A program made the position numbers and the translations under genes. DNA of 64,000 bases, from NCBI GenBank assembly GCA_963738595.1, contig CAVTXF010000002.1, positions 248,001 through 312,000 of the forward strand, given 5' to 3'. The notes below the pieces were generated by a model that was not told the origin of the DNA, did not search any database, and saw only the letters and a list, made by a program, of their open reading frames with translations. Below are positions 16,731-25,006 of this stretch, piece by piece. The first letter of the stretch is position 1. Every line of letters begins with the position of its first letter. The DNA comes from Aestuariivirga sp963738595 (GTDB lineage: Bacteria; Pseudomonadota; Alphaproteobacteria; Rhizobiales; Aestuariivirgaceae).

Positions 16731-18715
16731 GCCGCGGCACCTGCGAGCCTGACGCGATGCGGTGCGCCAATACGGAAACGCCGGTCGGTGAGCGAGACAA
16801 AGCCGCCCAACGCCATGGTGAAACCGCCGATCCACAGGAAGGGGGCGAGTGGGTGATAATAGAGGCGCACCGTCCACTTGCCCGACTGATCGGCCTCGCC
16901 AAGTGCAATGTAGAGATTCGAAATGATGTTGGTCCGGATTGCCGTTTGCGTTACCTGATTTTGCTGCAACGGGAAAAAGCGACGTTCTGCCACCATGGTG
17001 GCGAGCGACTTACCGTCGAGCGTCACATCGAAGGTTCCCTGCTCTGCTTCATAGTTGGGGCCATTGGCCTGGGTGATGCCCCGCAATGTGACCATGTAAC
17101 CCGCAATCTCGGCTGTTTCGCCCGGGGCCATGGACAGAATGTTCTCGCGTTGCCAGGTTGATACAACAGTAATTGCACCCACAAGGAGGCCAAGCCCGAG
17201 ATGGGCGAGGACCATGCCAAAGACGCTGCGCGGTGTATTGGCGAGAAGGCTCACGGATGAATCAAGTGAAGTCTGGGCGAGCTTGATGCGGGTGAACAAT
17301 GCCCAGACTGCGCCCAAGATGAGCCACAGCGACAGCGCGATACCGCCCGCGGTGAAGATGTAGGACAGGTGGCCGAATGCAAGGACCGCCAGAAATGCCG
17401 CCAGTGCAATCACCAAGGGTATGCGCAGCTTCTGCAACGCAGGCACCACTTCGTCGCGCTTCCATTTCAGCATCGGCCCAACTGACAATGTGAGCAGCAG
17501 CAGAATGAAGATCGGGACGAAGGTGCGATTGTAGAAGGGCGGGCCAACGGAGATCTTGTCGTTGCCCATGAGGTCGATCAGCAAGGGATAGAATGTGCCG
17601 ATGAAGACGGTTGCAGTTGCGGTCACAAGCAGCACATTGTTGAGGGACAATCCGCCTTCGCGGCTGACGAGGGAGAATGGCACGCCGGATTTCACCTGCG
17701 GGATGCGCAAGGCATAGAGCAGCAATGCGCCGCCCGTTGCCACCGAGAGAATGGCGAGAATGAACACGCCGCGTTCAGGGTCCTGGGCAAATGCATGGAC
17801 ACTTGTGAGGACGCCTGAGCGAACGACAAAGGTGCCGATGAGACTCAACGAGAATGTGAGAATGGCGAGCAGGATGGTCCAGCTCACCAGAGCGTGACGA
17901 CGCTCGACCACGATGGCCGAGTGCAGCAGGGCCGTGCCTGCGAGCCATGGCATAAGCGACACGTTTTCAACCGGATCCCAGAACCACCAACCGCCCCAGC
18001 CAAGAATATAATAGGCCCAGAAGCTGCCGAGCGTGATGCCCATTGTGAGGAAACACCAGGCAGCCAGAACCCAGGGCCTGACCCAGCGGGCCCAAGCAGG
18101 ATCCACTTTTCCCTCGATGAGAGCTGCTACCGCGAAAGAAAAGGTGACGGAAAATCCGACGTAACCGAGATAGAGACAGGGCGGGTGAATGGCGAGGCCC
18201 GGATCCTGCAAAAGCGGATTCATGCCATTGCCTTCAGCCGGTGCGAAGGCAAGGCGCGCAAAGGGATTCGAAGTGAAAATGACAAAGGCCAAAAAAGCTG
18301 AGGCAATCATACCCTGCACTGCAAGGACACGCGCCTTCAACTGATGCGGAAGTGCTGATCCGAAAACCGCGATGAGACATGAGAACAATGTCAACACCAG
18401 AACCCACAGCAACATCGAACCTTCATGGTTGGCCCAAACACCGGTAAATTTATAGACAAGTGGTTTGGTTGTCTGTGAATGAGTCGCAACCAAGGCCAGT
18501 GAAAAATCTGAGCTCACGAATCCTGCTGTCAGAAGTGCAAATGCGGCAGCGACGCACACAAAGGCCGCAATGGCGCCATAATTCCCTAACGCCATCAGGC
18601 TTTCATCGCGCCTGTTTGCGCCGATGATTGGTGCTACTGATTGCACCAAGCACACTGAAAAACCTAACAAAAGCGCAAACAGTCCAAGCTCTGCAATCAT
18701 GTTTTTTCCATTCAT
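16727..18715 (-). CDS. ccmF: Heme lyase subunit CcmF (CycK)
   Basis: A 662-residue polytopic membrane protein of cytochrome c maturation System I. The tryptophan-rich heme-handling motif GWGGWWFWDPVENVS is present, with flanking periplasmic histidines (HEGSMLLWV, HPPCLYLGY). Length is normal for CcmF. The start may be 18715 or the second Met at 18700, which is preceded by GGA. ccmE (the heme chaperone often found just upstream) is not present in this window. The divergent neighbour is a gene for a putative cytochrome b followed by multiheme cytochromes c. Confidence 0.95.
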   Translation of the reverse strand: MNGKNMIAELGLFALLLGFSVCLVQSVAPIIGANRRDESLMALGNYGAIAAFVCVAAAFALLTAGFVSSDFSLALVATHSQTTKPLVYKFTGVWANHEGSMLLWVLVLTLFSCLIAVFGSALPHQLKARVLAVQGMIASAFLAFVIFTSNPFARLAFAPAEGNGMNPLLQDPGLAIHPPCLYLGYVGFSVTFSFAVAALIEGKVDPAWARWVRPWVLAAWCFLTMGITLGSFWAYYILGWGGWWFWDPVENVSLMPWLAGTALLHSAIVVERRHALVSWTILLAILTFSLSLIGTFVVRSGVLTSVHAFAQDPERGVFILAILSVATGGALLLYALRIPQVKSGVPFSLVSREGGLSLNNVLLVTATATVFIGTFYPLLIDLMGNDKISVGPPFYNRTFVPIFILLLLTLSVGPMLKWKRDEVVPALQKLRIPLVIALAAFLAVLAFGHLSYIFTAGGIALSLWLILGAVWALFTRIKLAQTSLDSSVSLLANTPRSVFGMVLAHLGLGLLVGAITVVSTWQRENILSMAPGETAEIAGYMVTLRGITQANGPNYEAEQGTFDVTLDGKSLATMVAERRFFPLQQNQVTQTAIRTNIISNLYIALGEADQSGKWTVRLYYHPLAPFLWIGGFTMALGGFVSLTDRRFRIGAPHRVRLAGAAA

Positions 18716-18873
18716 CCCAGGTTATCAGGCTGCCACAAAATTGACTAAAGTTTTATCGGAGAAAAAGCAAAAAAACATCGATTTTCTCCACATTTGTTAG
18801 CTGATTGTCAGACTAAGGTATGTAAGGACGGCAGCAAGAAGAAAAGTTCCTTTTAACAGCCGGGGGCATTCTG
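18716..18873. promoter_or_regulatory. Divergent control region, ccm operon / multiheme operon
   Basis: This 158-base AT-rich gap separates ccmF (minus) from the cytochrome-b-like gene (plus). It contains TGACTAAAGTT (18742-18752), which resembles TGACTTTAGTT in the gap ahead of the 17-heme gene, and a weak inverted repeat GGAGAAAA/TTTTCTCC (18758-18765, 18782-18789). No FNR-type TTGAT-N4-ATCAA site or clear sigma-54 promoter is seen. Sharing one control region suggests that the maturation genes and their cytochrome substrates may be co-regulated. Confidence 0.4.
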
Positions 18874-19854
18874 ATGAGTACTGCGTTATCGCGCAAGTCT
18901 GCGCGTGAACTTGTTGCATTTGATCCAGCCGTAAATCCGGCTTCACGACCGCCACAGCGCAGTGCACCGCGTCCCGGCTCCAAGCCTGCGCATGTTGCTG
19001 CACCGTCTGCGCCGCGCGAAGGTCTTGGAACATATTTCATCCTTATCACATCGTTGCTGGCGATTGCCTATGGCTATTCGACACGCAATGCCGATGTGTT
19101 TGTTCCCTATGAAGGGGCCGGCTACTGGATTGGTGTTGCCGGCGGCAGCGGCATGCTGCTGCAGCTTGCCTATTCATCGGTCAAGCGGCTGAAATTTTTC
19201 CGGCGTCTTGCGGCTTCACGCATGCTCTTCCAGATGCATATGGTGCTCGGTCTCGCAGCACCCATCCTCATTCTCTATCACGCCAATTTTTCTTGGGGGG
19301 CAACGAACAGCAATGTGGCACTTGGCACCATGCTTGCCGTGGTTGCCAGCGGGCTGATTGGCCGCATCGTTTACCGGCACATCCACTTTGGTCTGCACGG
19401 TGCCAAGGCCAACGCGAACCAGATGTTTGAACATGCCCGACACCTTTTGGGCGACATTGAAGAAGATGTCGGCGGTTCGCAGGGTCAAATTGCGGCACGG
19501 CTTGCGAATTTCGCCGCGTTGCCGATCTTCCACGAGCGGTCATTGTCGCGGCAATTCGTTTCGGCGCTGGTCATACCTTTCAAAGTGCGGCTTGCCAGAC
19601 TAAAGTTCAATTCAATGATTCGGCGAACCGTTGCTGAAAATGCGGTCAGAAACGGTTGGTCTAACGCAGAGCTGGCACGCCACAGGAAACAAGCACAACT
19701 GCATGTCAGGGATTTTCTCCAGTCTTTCAGCGCTGCCTCGCAGCTCGCCTTCTGGGAACGGTTGTTTTCAGTCTGGCACCTGCTGCATGTGCCCTTGTTC
19801 TACCTGCTGCTGGTCAGTGGCGTGGCTCACGTCATCGCAGTCCACTGGTACTGA
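18874..19854 (+). CDS. His-rich membrane protein, putative cytochrome b electron carrier
   Basis: A 326-residue protein I do not assign to a named family. Residues 1-50 are a proline-rich cytoplasmic tail. About five transmembrane segments follow near residues 52-70, 84-103, 115-137, 145-163 and 300-322. Histidines lie in or beside these helices: FQMHMVLGL, LYHANF, VYRHIHFGLH, WHLLHVPLF and VAHVIAVHWY, a pattern expected for heme b ligation. A charged, helical cytoplasmic domain spans about 165-295. It starts the multiheme operon, nine bases ahead of the 18-heme cytochrome. A role as inner-membrane electron transfer subunit is inferred. Confidence 0.6.
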   Translation: MSTALSRKSARELVAFDPAVNPASRPPQRSAPRPGSKPAHVAAPSAPREGLGTYFILITSLLAIAYGYSTRNADVFVPYEGAGYWIGVAGGSGMLLQLAYSSVKRLKFFRRLAASRMLFQMHMVLGLAAPILILYHANFSWGATNSNVALGTMLAVVASGLIGRIVYRHIHFGLHGAKANANQMFEHARHLLGDIEEDVGGSQGQIAARLANFAALPIFHERSLSRQFVSALVIPFKVRLARLKFNSMIRRTVAENAVRNGWSNAELARHRKQAQLHVRDFLQSFSAASQLAFWERLFSVWHLLHVPLFYLLLVSGVAHVIAVHWY

Positions 19855-19863
19855 GGATGTTCC

Positions 19864-21237
19864 GTGATCAGGAGGCTGGCCCAATTCCAAATTGGCCTGG
19901 CCTTCCTGGTGGGTCTGGTGTTTCTTACAGGTCCCCTGTGGGCGCAAAACACAGTCGAAAACCTGGTTCAGCCTGACCTGCTGGCGACAGCACACAAGAA
20001 ACTCGAAGAAGACTGCAGTACCTGCCACATGGCCTTCAAGAAGGCTGCGCAAAGCTCACTCTGTGCCGATTGCCACAAGCCGGTGAAACAAGACATTGCC
20101 AAGGGCGAGGGCTTCCACGGCAAGAATCCCCTGGTGAAAAAGTCCGAGTGTGCCAACTGTCACGCTGAACACAAGGGTCGCGACTTCAAACAGGACCGGT
20201 TCACCAGCATTACCTTCAACCATACTGAAACGGATTACCCGCTTGATGGCAAGCATGCCCAGGTGGATTGCAATGGTTGCCATTTGCCGGGCAAGAAGTT
20301 CAGCGCAGCACCACATGCCTGTTTCGACTGTCACGAGAAGGACCAGCCACATCGCGGCAATCTGGGAAACAAGTGCGAGTCCTGCCACAACACCAAAGAC
20401 TGGAAAAAGACCGCGATCTTTGACCACAGCAAGACAGACTTTCCGCTGAATGGCGCGCATGCCAAGGCGACATGCTTTGGTTGCCATGTCGGAGAAGTCT
20501 ACAAGGGTGTCTCCAAAACATGTTTTGGCTGCCACGCGATGCAAGATGTGCATGATGCGCGGTTTGGCGAAAAATGTGAGAGCTGCCACACTGAAAAAGA
20601 CTGGAAGCACAAGGCTTTTGATCATGGCAAGCTGACGCGCTTTGCCCTGACAGGGGCCCATGCCAAGGCCGCATGTGCCGACTGTCATGGCAAGAACCTC
20701 ACATCAAAACTGCCGATGGGCTGCTTTGATTGCCACAAGAAGCAGGATGTCCACCTGGGCCAGCTTGGACAAAATTGCGAGAGCTGCCACAAGACTTCTG
20801 CCTGGCGGCAGGATGTGACATTCGACCATGCGCTCACGGCGTTTCCGCTGTCTGGTTTGCACGTCGCAGTGGCCTGCGAAAGTTGCCATGCGAGCCCAGC
20901 CTATAAAGATGCCAAGACAGATTGCTTCTCGTGCCACAAGAAGGACGACGTGCATGAAGGACGGCTCACGGCAAAGTGTGAAAGTTGTCATTCGGCCTCC
21001 GGCTGGACAAAGGTTGCCTTCAACCACGATACCGGAACGAAATTCCCGCTGACGGGGGCGCACAAAAAGCTTGGTTGCCATGGCTGCCACAAAGAGAAAA
21101 ACGTGGTTTCGGCCAGCCTTCCGGTTGCGTGTTATGCCTGCCACAAGGCCCAGGACATACATCGCGGGGCGTTTGGCCAGAACTGCGCCGAATGTCATTC
21201 AACGGTCAGTTTCAAAGGCGCAATTATCCGTAAATGA
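19864..21237 (+). CDS. Exported 18-heme cytochrome c (triheme repeat type)
   Basis: A 457-residue protein starting at GTG 19864, with a signal peptide (about residues 1-27, ending WAQ). I count 18 CXXCH motifs. After two N-terminal hemes there are five tandem units of three (for example CANCH-CNGCH-CFDCH, CESCH-CFGCH-CFGCH) and a last CAECH. Each unit contains F[DN]H and G(A/K/L)H segments that can supply distal histidines, so bis-His, low-potential hemes are likely, as in cytochrome c3/c7 proteins. It lies nine bases after the cytochrome-b-like gene. Probably a periplasmic heme wire. Confidence 0.9.
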   Translation: MIRRLAQFQIGLAFLVGLVFLTGPLWAQNTVENLVQPDLLATAHKKLEEDCSTCHMAFKKAAQSSLCADCHKPVKQDIAKGEGFHGKNPLVKKSECANCHAEHKGRDFKQDRFTSITFNHTETDYPLDGKHAQVDCNGCHLPGKKFSAAPHACFDCHEKDQPHRGNLGNKCESCHNTKDWKKTAIFDHSKTDFPLNGAHAKATCFGCHVGEVYKGVSKTCFGCHAMQDVHDARFGEKCESCHTEKDWKHKAFDHGKLTRFALTGAHAKAACADCHGKNLTSKLPMGCFDCHKKQDVHLGQLGQNCESCHKTSAWRQDVTFDHALTAFPLSGLHVAVACESCHASPAYKDAKTDCFSCHKKDDVHEGRLTAKCESCHSASGWTKVAFNHDTGTKFPLTGAHKKLGCHGCHKEKNVVSASLPVACYACHKAQDIHRGAFGQNCAECHSTVSFKGAIIRK

Positions 21238-21378
21238 GTCATTAATCCGAATCATTTCACTAGACTTTACGAATGAATCCTGACTTTAGTTAACGCGCCA
21301 AAAGCATGGGGAAAACGGCACTCCGGCTGAAACTGACAAAGCGCTGACAGGGTTCGCGCCGCGATCGGAGAGGAAGGA

Positions 21379-21435
21379 ATGCACAGAGGAAAAAGTCCAG
21401 TGGTGCCGTTGTCGGAAGAGTCGCTGCTTTCGTGA
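21379..21435 (+). CDS. Possible 18-residue leader peptide upstream of the 17-heme gene
   Basis: ATG at 21379 follows GAGAGGAAGGA, the best ribosome-binding site in this gap. It encodes 18 residues (start MHRGKSPVVP) and stops at TGA 21433-21435, overlapping the GTG start of the 17-heme gene (GTGA). This could be a translationally coupled leader that loads ribosomes onto a gene whose own GTG lacks a good ribosome-binding site. It could also be chance. Confidence 0.35.
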   Translation: MHRGKSPVVPLSEESLLS

Positions 21436-22799
21436 ATGGTGCGCTGTCATATTCCACAATCGCCAATGCCGCCTTGCGTGGCATTGTGGCGTTGTTTGTG
21501 CTTCTCGTGCTGGCTTGCGGGTCTGCTTCCGCAGAAACAGTGATCGACAAGAATTTCGACCACTCCAGGACCAACTTTCCGCTGACCGGCAAGCATATCG
21601 ATGTACGGTGCGAAACATGCCATGCGGGAGCCAAGTTCAAAGGTACTCCTACTGCCTGCTTTGCCTGCCATGACGGCAAGACAGCGTCGGGCAAGAGCCG
21701 CAATCATCCACCGACCACGAACCAGTGCCTGGACTGCCATGACACGGCACGCTGGAAAAATGTAAAGGTCGATCACAGCAAGATCTCGACCAACTGCTTC
21801 AGTTGCCATGACGGAAAGATTTCAACCGGCAAAAGCAAGACACATATTCGCAGCAGCGCAACATGCGAAGACTGCCACCAGGTGAGCACGTGGAGTGTCG
21901 CAAAATTTGACCATGCGATGACGACACTTCCCTGCGCCAGCTGCCACAATGGCGTGCAGGCCATCGGCAAGGGTCCGAAACATGTTCCTTCATCCAACAA
22001 TTGCCTGTCCTGCCACACGACAGCGAAGTGGGAACTCAGCGGCTTTGATCATGCCGGCATTACCGGATCGTGCTTTGGATGCCATAACGGGCGGGTCGCG
22101 ACAGGCAAAACGCGCAATCATGTGAAGACCACCAATACCTGCGAAGACTGCCATTCGGTGCGGGTGTGGATTCCGACGACACGCTTTGACCATGCGTCAG
22201 CTCTCGGCAGCTGTGTGAGCTGCCACAGCGGCAAGGTGAAATCCTCTGAAGGGACGATCCAGGGAAAGTCGCGCAGCCACTTCAAGACAACCGATGCCTG
22301 TGAAACCTGTCATAGTGTGACAACCTGGACCACCTCGCGCTTTGACCATGCGGAAGCGCTGGGGACGTGTTTTTCGTGCCACGACAACCGGCATCCGCCA
22401 GCAGGTGGCAAGGGTCGCCGGCATTTTGCAACGTCGAATGCCTGCGAGGCCTGCCATGTTGTTTCAACGTGGATCACTTCACGTTTCGATCACGCCGAGG
22501 CCAGCGGAACATGCTACTCGTGCCACGACAACAACCATCCGCCAGCCGGTGGCAAGGGCCGCAGGCACTTTGCCACGTCGAATGTGTGCGAGGCCTGCCA
22601 TGTCAATTCGACCTGGACGACCTCGCGCTTTGATCACGCGGAGTCGACCGGGACCTGCCTGTCGTGCCATGACAACCGGCATCCGCCAGCCACCGGAAAA
22701 GGGCGCAGGCACGTTGACACGGTGAAACCCTGCGATATATGCCACCTCAGCACTGCTGACTGGACGATCCTCGATCCCAACTGGCCGCAGCTGCAATGA
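21432..22799 (+). CDS. Exported 17-heme cytochrome c (diheme repeat type)
   Basis: A 455-residue protein, probably starting at GTG 21432, with signal peptide ending GSASA before ETVIDKNF. I count 17 CXXCH motifs: eight diheme units plus a final CDICH. The unit is roughly FDHA..GTC-S-CH then RRHFATSNACEACH..STW, so each pair of hemes comes with two extra histidines, again suggesting bis-His ligation. The last three units are nearly identical (48 residues each). The stop overlaps the ATG of the beta-barrel gene (ATGA), so the two products are made together. Probably periplasmic or outer-membrane associated. Confidence 0.9.
   Translation: MNGALSYSTIANAALRGIVALFVLLVLACGSASAETVIDKNFDHSRTNFPLTGKHIDVRCETCHAGAKFKGTPTACFACHDGKTASGKSRNHPPTTNQCLDCHDTARWKNVKVDHSKISTNCFSCHDGKISTGKSKTHIRSSATCEDCHQVSTWSVAKFDHAMTTLPCASCHNGVQAIGKGPKHVPSSNNCLSCHTTAKWELSGFDHAGITGSCFGCHNGRVATGKTRNHVKTTNTCEDCHSVRVWIPTTRFDHASALGSCVSCHSGKVKSSEGTIQGKSRSHFKTTDACETCHSVTTWTTSRFDHAEALGTCFSCHDNRHPPAGGKGRRHFATSNACEACHVVSTWITSRFDHAEASGTCYSCHDNNHPPAGGKGRRHFATSNVCEACHVNSTWTTSRFDHAESTGTCLSCHDNRHPPATGKGRRHVDTVKPCDICHLSTADWTILDPNWPQLQ
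22317..22725 (+). repeat. Tandem 144-bp repeats encoding diheme units
   Basis: Three head-to-tail copies with exact 144-bp (48-codon) period: the equivalent Phe codon of each FDHAE segment begins at 22341, 22485 and 22629. The copies differ mostly at third codon positions, so the duplication is recent but under protein-level constraint. Older, more divergent copies extend upstream through the gene. Confidence 0.85.
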
Positions 22800-25000
22800 A
22801 GTATCGCGCATTCAAACAGTTGCACGGATTCAGCGCCAGCGTGATCGCATGCACGGTCGCCGCTTCGAGCCAGACCAGTATCGCGCAATCCGTGCCCCAG
22901 AAACTGATGACGTCCCTGCAAGTGACCGAAGATGGAAATTGCGAGCAAATTCACCTTCGGCTGAATGAAGCGGCGAACTTTGCCGGAGCGACACAAAGCG
23001 GAACGTCGGCCATCGTCGAAATTCCCATCGAGATCCTCGCGGGTGATACTCCGACACTGCCGACGGCAGAAATTCTGCCCGTCCCGGCCGACAATGCGGC
23101 TGGTGTGAAGACAATCGGATTTTTGCGAAATGCCGGGCAAACGCCCGCGATTGCCATCCGGTTTAACGCAGCCGTCAACTATCGCATCATCATGGACGCT
23201 GAAACGCGCCATATCAGGGTTGATGTATCCAAGTCCGGCAGCACAGCGGCCTGCAACACAGGCCAGGCTGCAGTCGGCAGCATCACGCAACAGCCGCCAG
23301 CAGGGCCACTGGCACAAGCCAGTACCGCGATTGCGGCGGGACTCCATGAAGAGGCGCTGAAACTTCTGGCTCCCCTCATCGTGTCACTTGCCGGAAACGA
23401 CAAGCAGAAGGCGATGGAACTCAATGGTCTGGCACTTGAGCGTCTCGGTCGGCTTGATGATGCCAAGTTGCAGTATGAAGCAACTCTCGCGCTTTTTCCC
23501 TCCCATGAAAGCAGCGGTCGCATCCGGCAACGCCTCGCTGATGTCGTTGATGCGCTGAACGCAGCAGCAATTGATGATGCAGCCAAGGGCGACCTGCCGC
23601 GCGAACTGCAGGGCGGTGACAAGGCCAACGAGAGTCTTGCCGACAACAGCGGGGCGCTGCGGGGGACAATTGCACCCGAGAGCACGTTGCGCAGCATGCG
23701 CAAGATCAAGGACCCGGTTGTTGATCCTGACGCCTGGACCTGGACCAAATATGGCCTGGCCGGACAAGCCTATTACCGTGACGACCAGTTGGGTGATGAC
23801 CATGAGCTTGTTGAAAGCGAAGTGATCAGCAATGTCAGCGTTGCCTTCAAGGGTGAAAACCAAAAACGTGTTGTTTCCCTGCGGGTGGATGCGCTGAACC
23901 GGCAAGACCTTGGCATCAATGGCAACGAACGCAAGAACAGTGTCGCGACGTTCTATGCCGACGTTCTCGACAAGCCTTCCGGTGCTTCGGCGCGCATCGG
24001 CCGGCAGGTGCGCAATGATGGTGGCATCTTCGGGCGGTTCGACGGCGTTTCGATGACGTACAAAGCGAACAAGGCCCTTGACCTGTTGATTGCCGCAGGT
24101 TCGCCGGTTTATGACCGTGGCGCGCTTCCCTTTGAAGATGAGATGTATTTTTTCAGCGCCAGCGGGGTTTATGAATTCCCGGACAGCCCGTGGAGCAGCG
24201 AAGTCTACGTGATCGAGCAACGGGCTGGCAGCATCGTTGACCGGCGGGCGATTGGCAGCGAACTGAGATATGAAACCGATGACCTTTCGGGCTACACGGG
24301 CATTGATTTTGATTTCAACCAGAACAAGGTCAGCAGCGCATTCATTTCAGCAAACTGGCAAGCGAATGACCGGCTGGCGCTGAACGCGTCCCTGGACTTC
24401 CGGACGCAGCCATTCTTGCTGACATCCAACGCGCTCTCAGGGCAAGAACTGGACAGGCTGCCGAGCCTGGTCAACCTGCTTGGTGAAAAGCAGGTGCTGA
24501 TCCTGGCCAAAGACCGGACCGCTGACGCGGTGACGGCAGCACTTGGCATCAGTTATACATTCTCTGACACATGGCAAATGTCATTCGATGCCTTGTGGTC
24601 AGATGTGTCGGGGATGCCAGCTTCCGGCGGCATTGATGAAATCCCCGAACTTGCCAATGACATTTATGTGGGGGCCTATCTCAATGGTACCAGCATTCTC
24701 AAGACTGGCGATACATTGGGACTTGGCCTGACCTACAGTCATGGTGAAAGGCGCTCGAAGATCGGCGCTGACATTTCCTGGCGCTTCCCGGTTGACGAGG
24801 CATTGCGCCTTACCACGCGGCTCAGGACCACTGTGACCACGCGCAACGGGGACGCCATCTACAGCATCACGCCCAGCATTGGTGCGCGTTACCGGATCGA
24901 CAAGCACTGGCTGCTGGAGTCGGAGCTTGGAGTGACCCTGCAAAACGGCGAAATGCCTGCAGAACTGCAGGCATTTGCCGGATACAGATATGAATTCTGA
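22796..25000 (+). CDS. Predicted outer-membrane beta-barrel protein with N-terminal periplasmic domain
   Basis: A 734-residue protein with signal peptide (about residues 1-30). Residues about 40-145 resemble an AMIN-like beta domain, about 170-270 are TPR-like helices (LNGLALERLGRLDDAKLQYEATLALFP), and about 310-734 alternate short amphipathic beta strands and polar turns, ending in FAGYRYEF, a typical outer-membrane C-terminal strand with final Phe. It is coupled to the 17-heme gene by ATGA overlap. By analogy with MtrB/PioB it could hold a cytochrome wire across the outer membrane, but I see no clear MtrB signature. A surface-protein assembly barrel (N-terminal TPR plus barrel, as in Slam) is an alternative. 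Confidence 0.7.
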   Translation: MKYRAFKQLHGFSASVIACTVAASSQTSIAQSVPQKLMTSLQVTEDGNCEQIHLRLNEAANFAGATQSGTSAIVEIPIEILAGDTPTLPTAEILPVPADNAAGVKTIGFLRNAGQTPAIAIRFNAAVNYRIIMDAETRHIRVDVSKSGSTAACNTGQAAVGSITQQPPAGPLAQASTAIAAGLHEEALKLLAPLIVSLAGNDKQKAMELNGLALERLGRLDDAKLQYEATLALFPSHESSGRIRQRLADVVDALNAAAIDDAAKGDLPRELQGGDKANESLADNSGALRGTIAPESTLRSMRKIKDPVVDPDAWTWTKYGLAGQAYYRDDQLGDDHELVESEVISNVSVAFKGENQKRVVSLRVDALNRQDLGINGNERKNSVATFYADVLDKPSGASARIGRQVRNDGGIFGRFDGVSMTYKANKALDLLIAAGSPVYDRGALPFEDEMYFFSASGVYEFPDSPWSSEVYVIEQRAGSIVDRRAIGSELRYETDDLSGYTGIDFDFNQNKVSSAFISANWQANDRLALNASLDFRTQPFLLTSNALSGQELDRLPSLVNLLGEKQVLILAKDRTADAVTAALGISYTFSDTWQMSFDALWSDVSGMPASGGIDEIPELANDIYVGAYLNGTSILKTGDTLGLGLTYSHGERRSKIGADISWRFPVDEALRLTTRLRTTVTTRNGDAIYSITPSIGARYRIDKHWLLESELGVTLQNGEMPAELQAFAGYRYEF
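24951..24976. other. Perfect inverted repeat inside the 3' end of the beta-barrel gene
   Basis: AAATGCCTGCAG and CTGCAGGCATTT form a 12-bp perfect stem with a 2-base loop, starting 50 bases before the end of the gene. The convergent RTX gene ends only six bases beyond the stop. With no room for an intergenic terminator, this coding hairpin could help end transcription from either side. Confidence 0.4.
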
Positions 25001-25006
25001 ACGCGC

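Noticed and set aside
22317..22725. CRISPR-like repeat array
   Set aside because: The 144-bp periodic repeats are in-frame coding repeats for CXXCH units with no unique spacers.
22980..23010. NFAGATQS segment of the barrel protein as an ApbE flavinylation site
   Set aside because: The residue before GAT is Ala rather than Ser/Thr and the upstream Asp is missing, so it does not fit the known motif.
23384..24220. Minus-strand 278-codon open frame inside the barrel gene
   Set aside because: No start signal or domain; the plus frame is signal-peptide led and coupled to its upstream gene.
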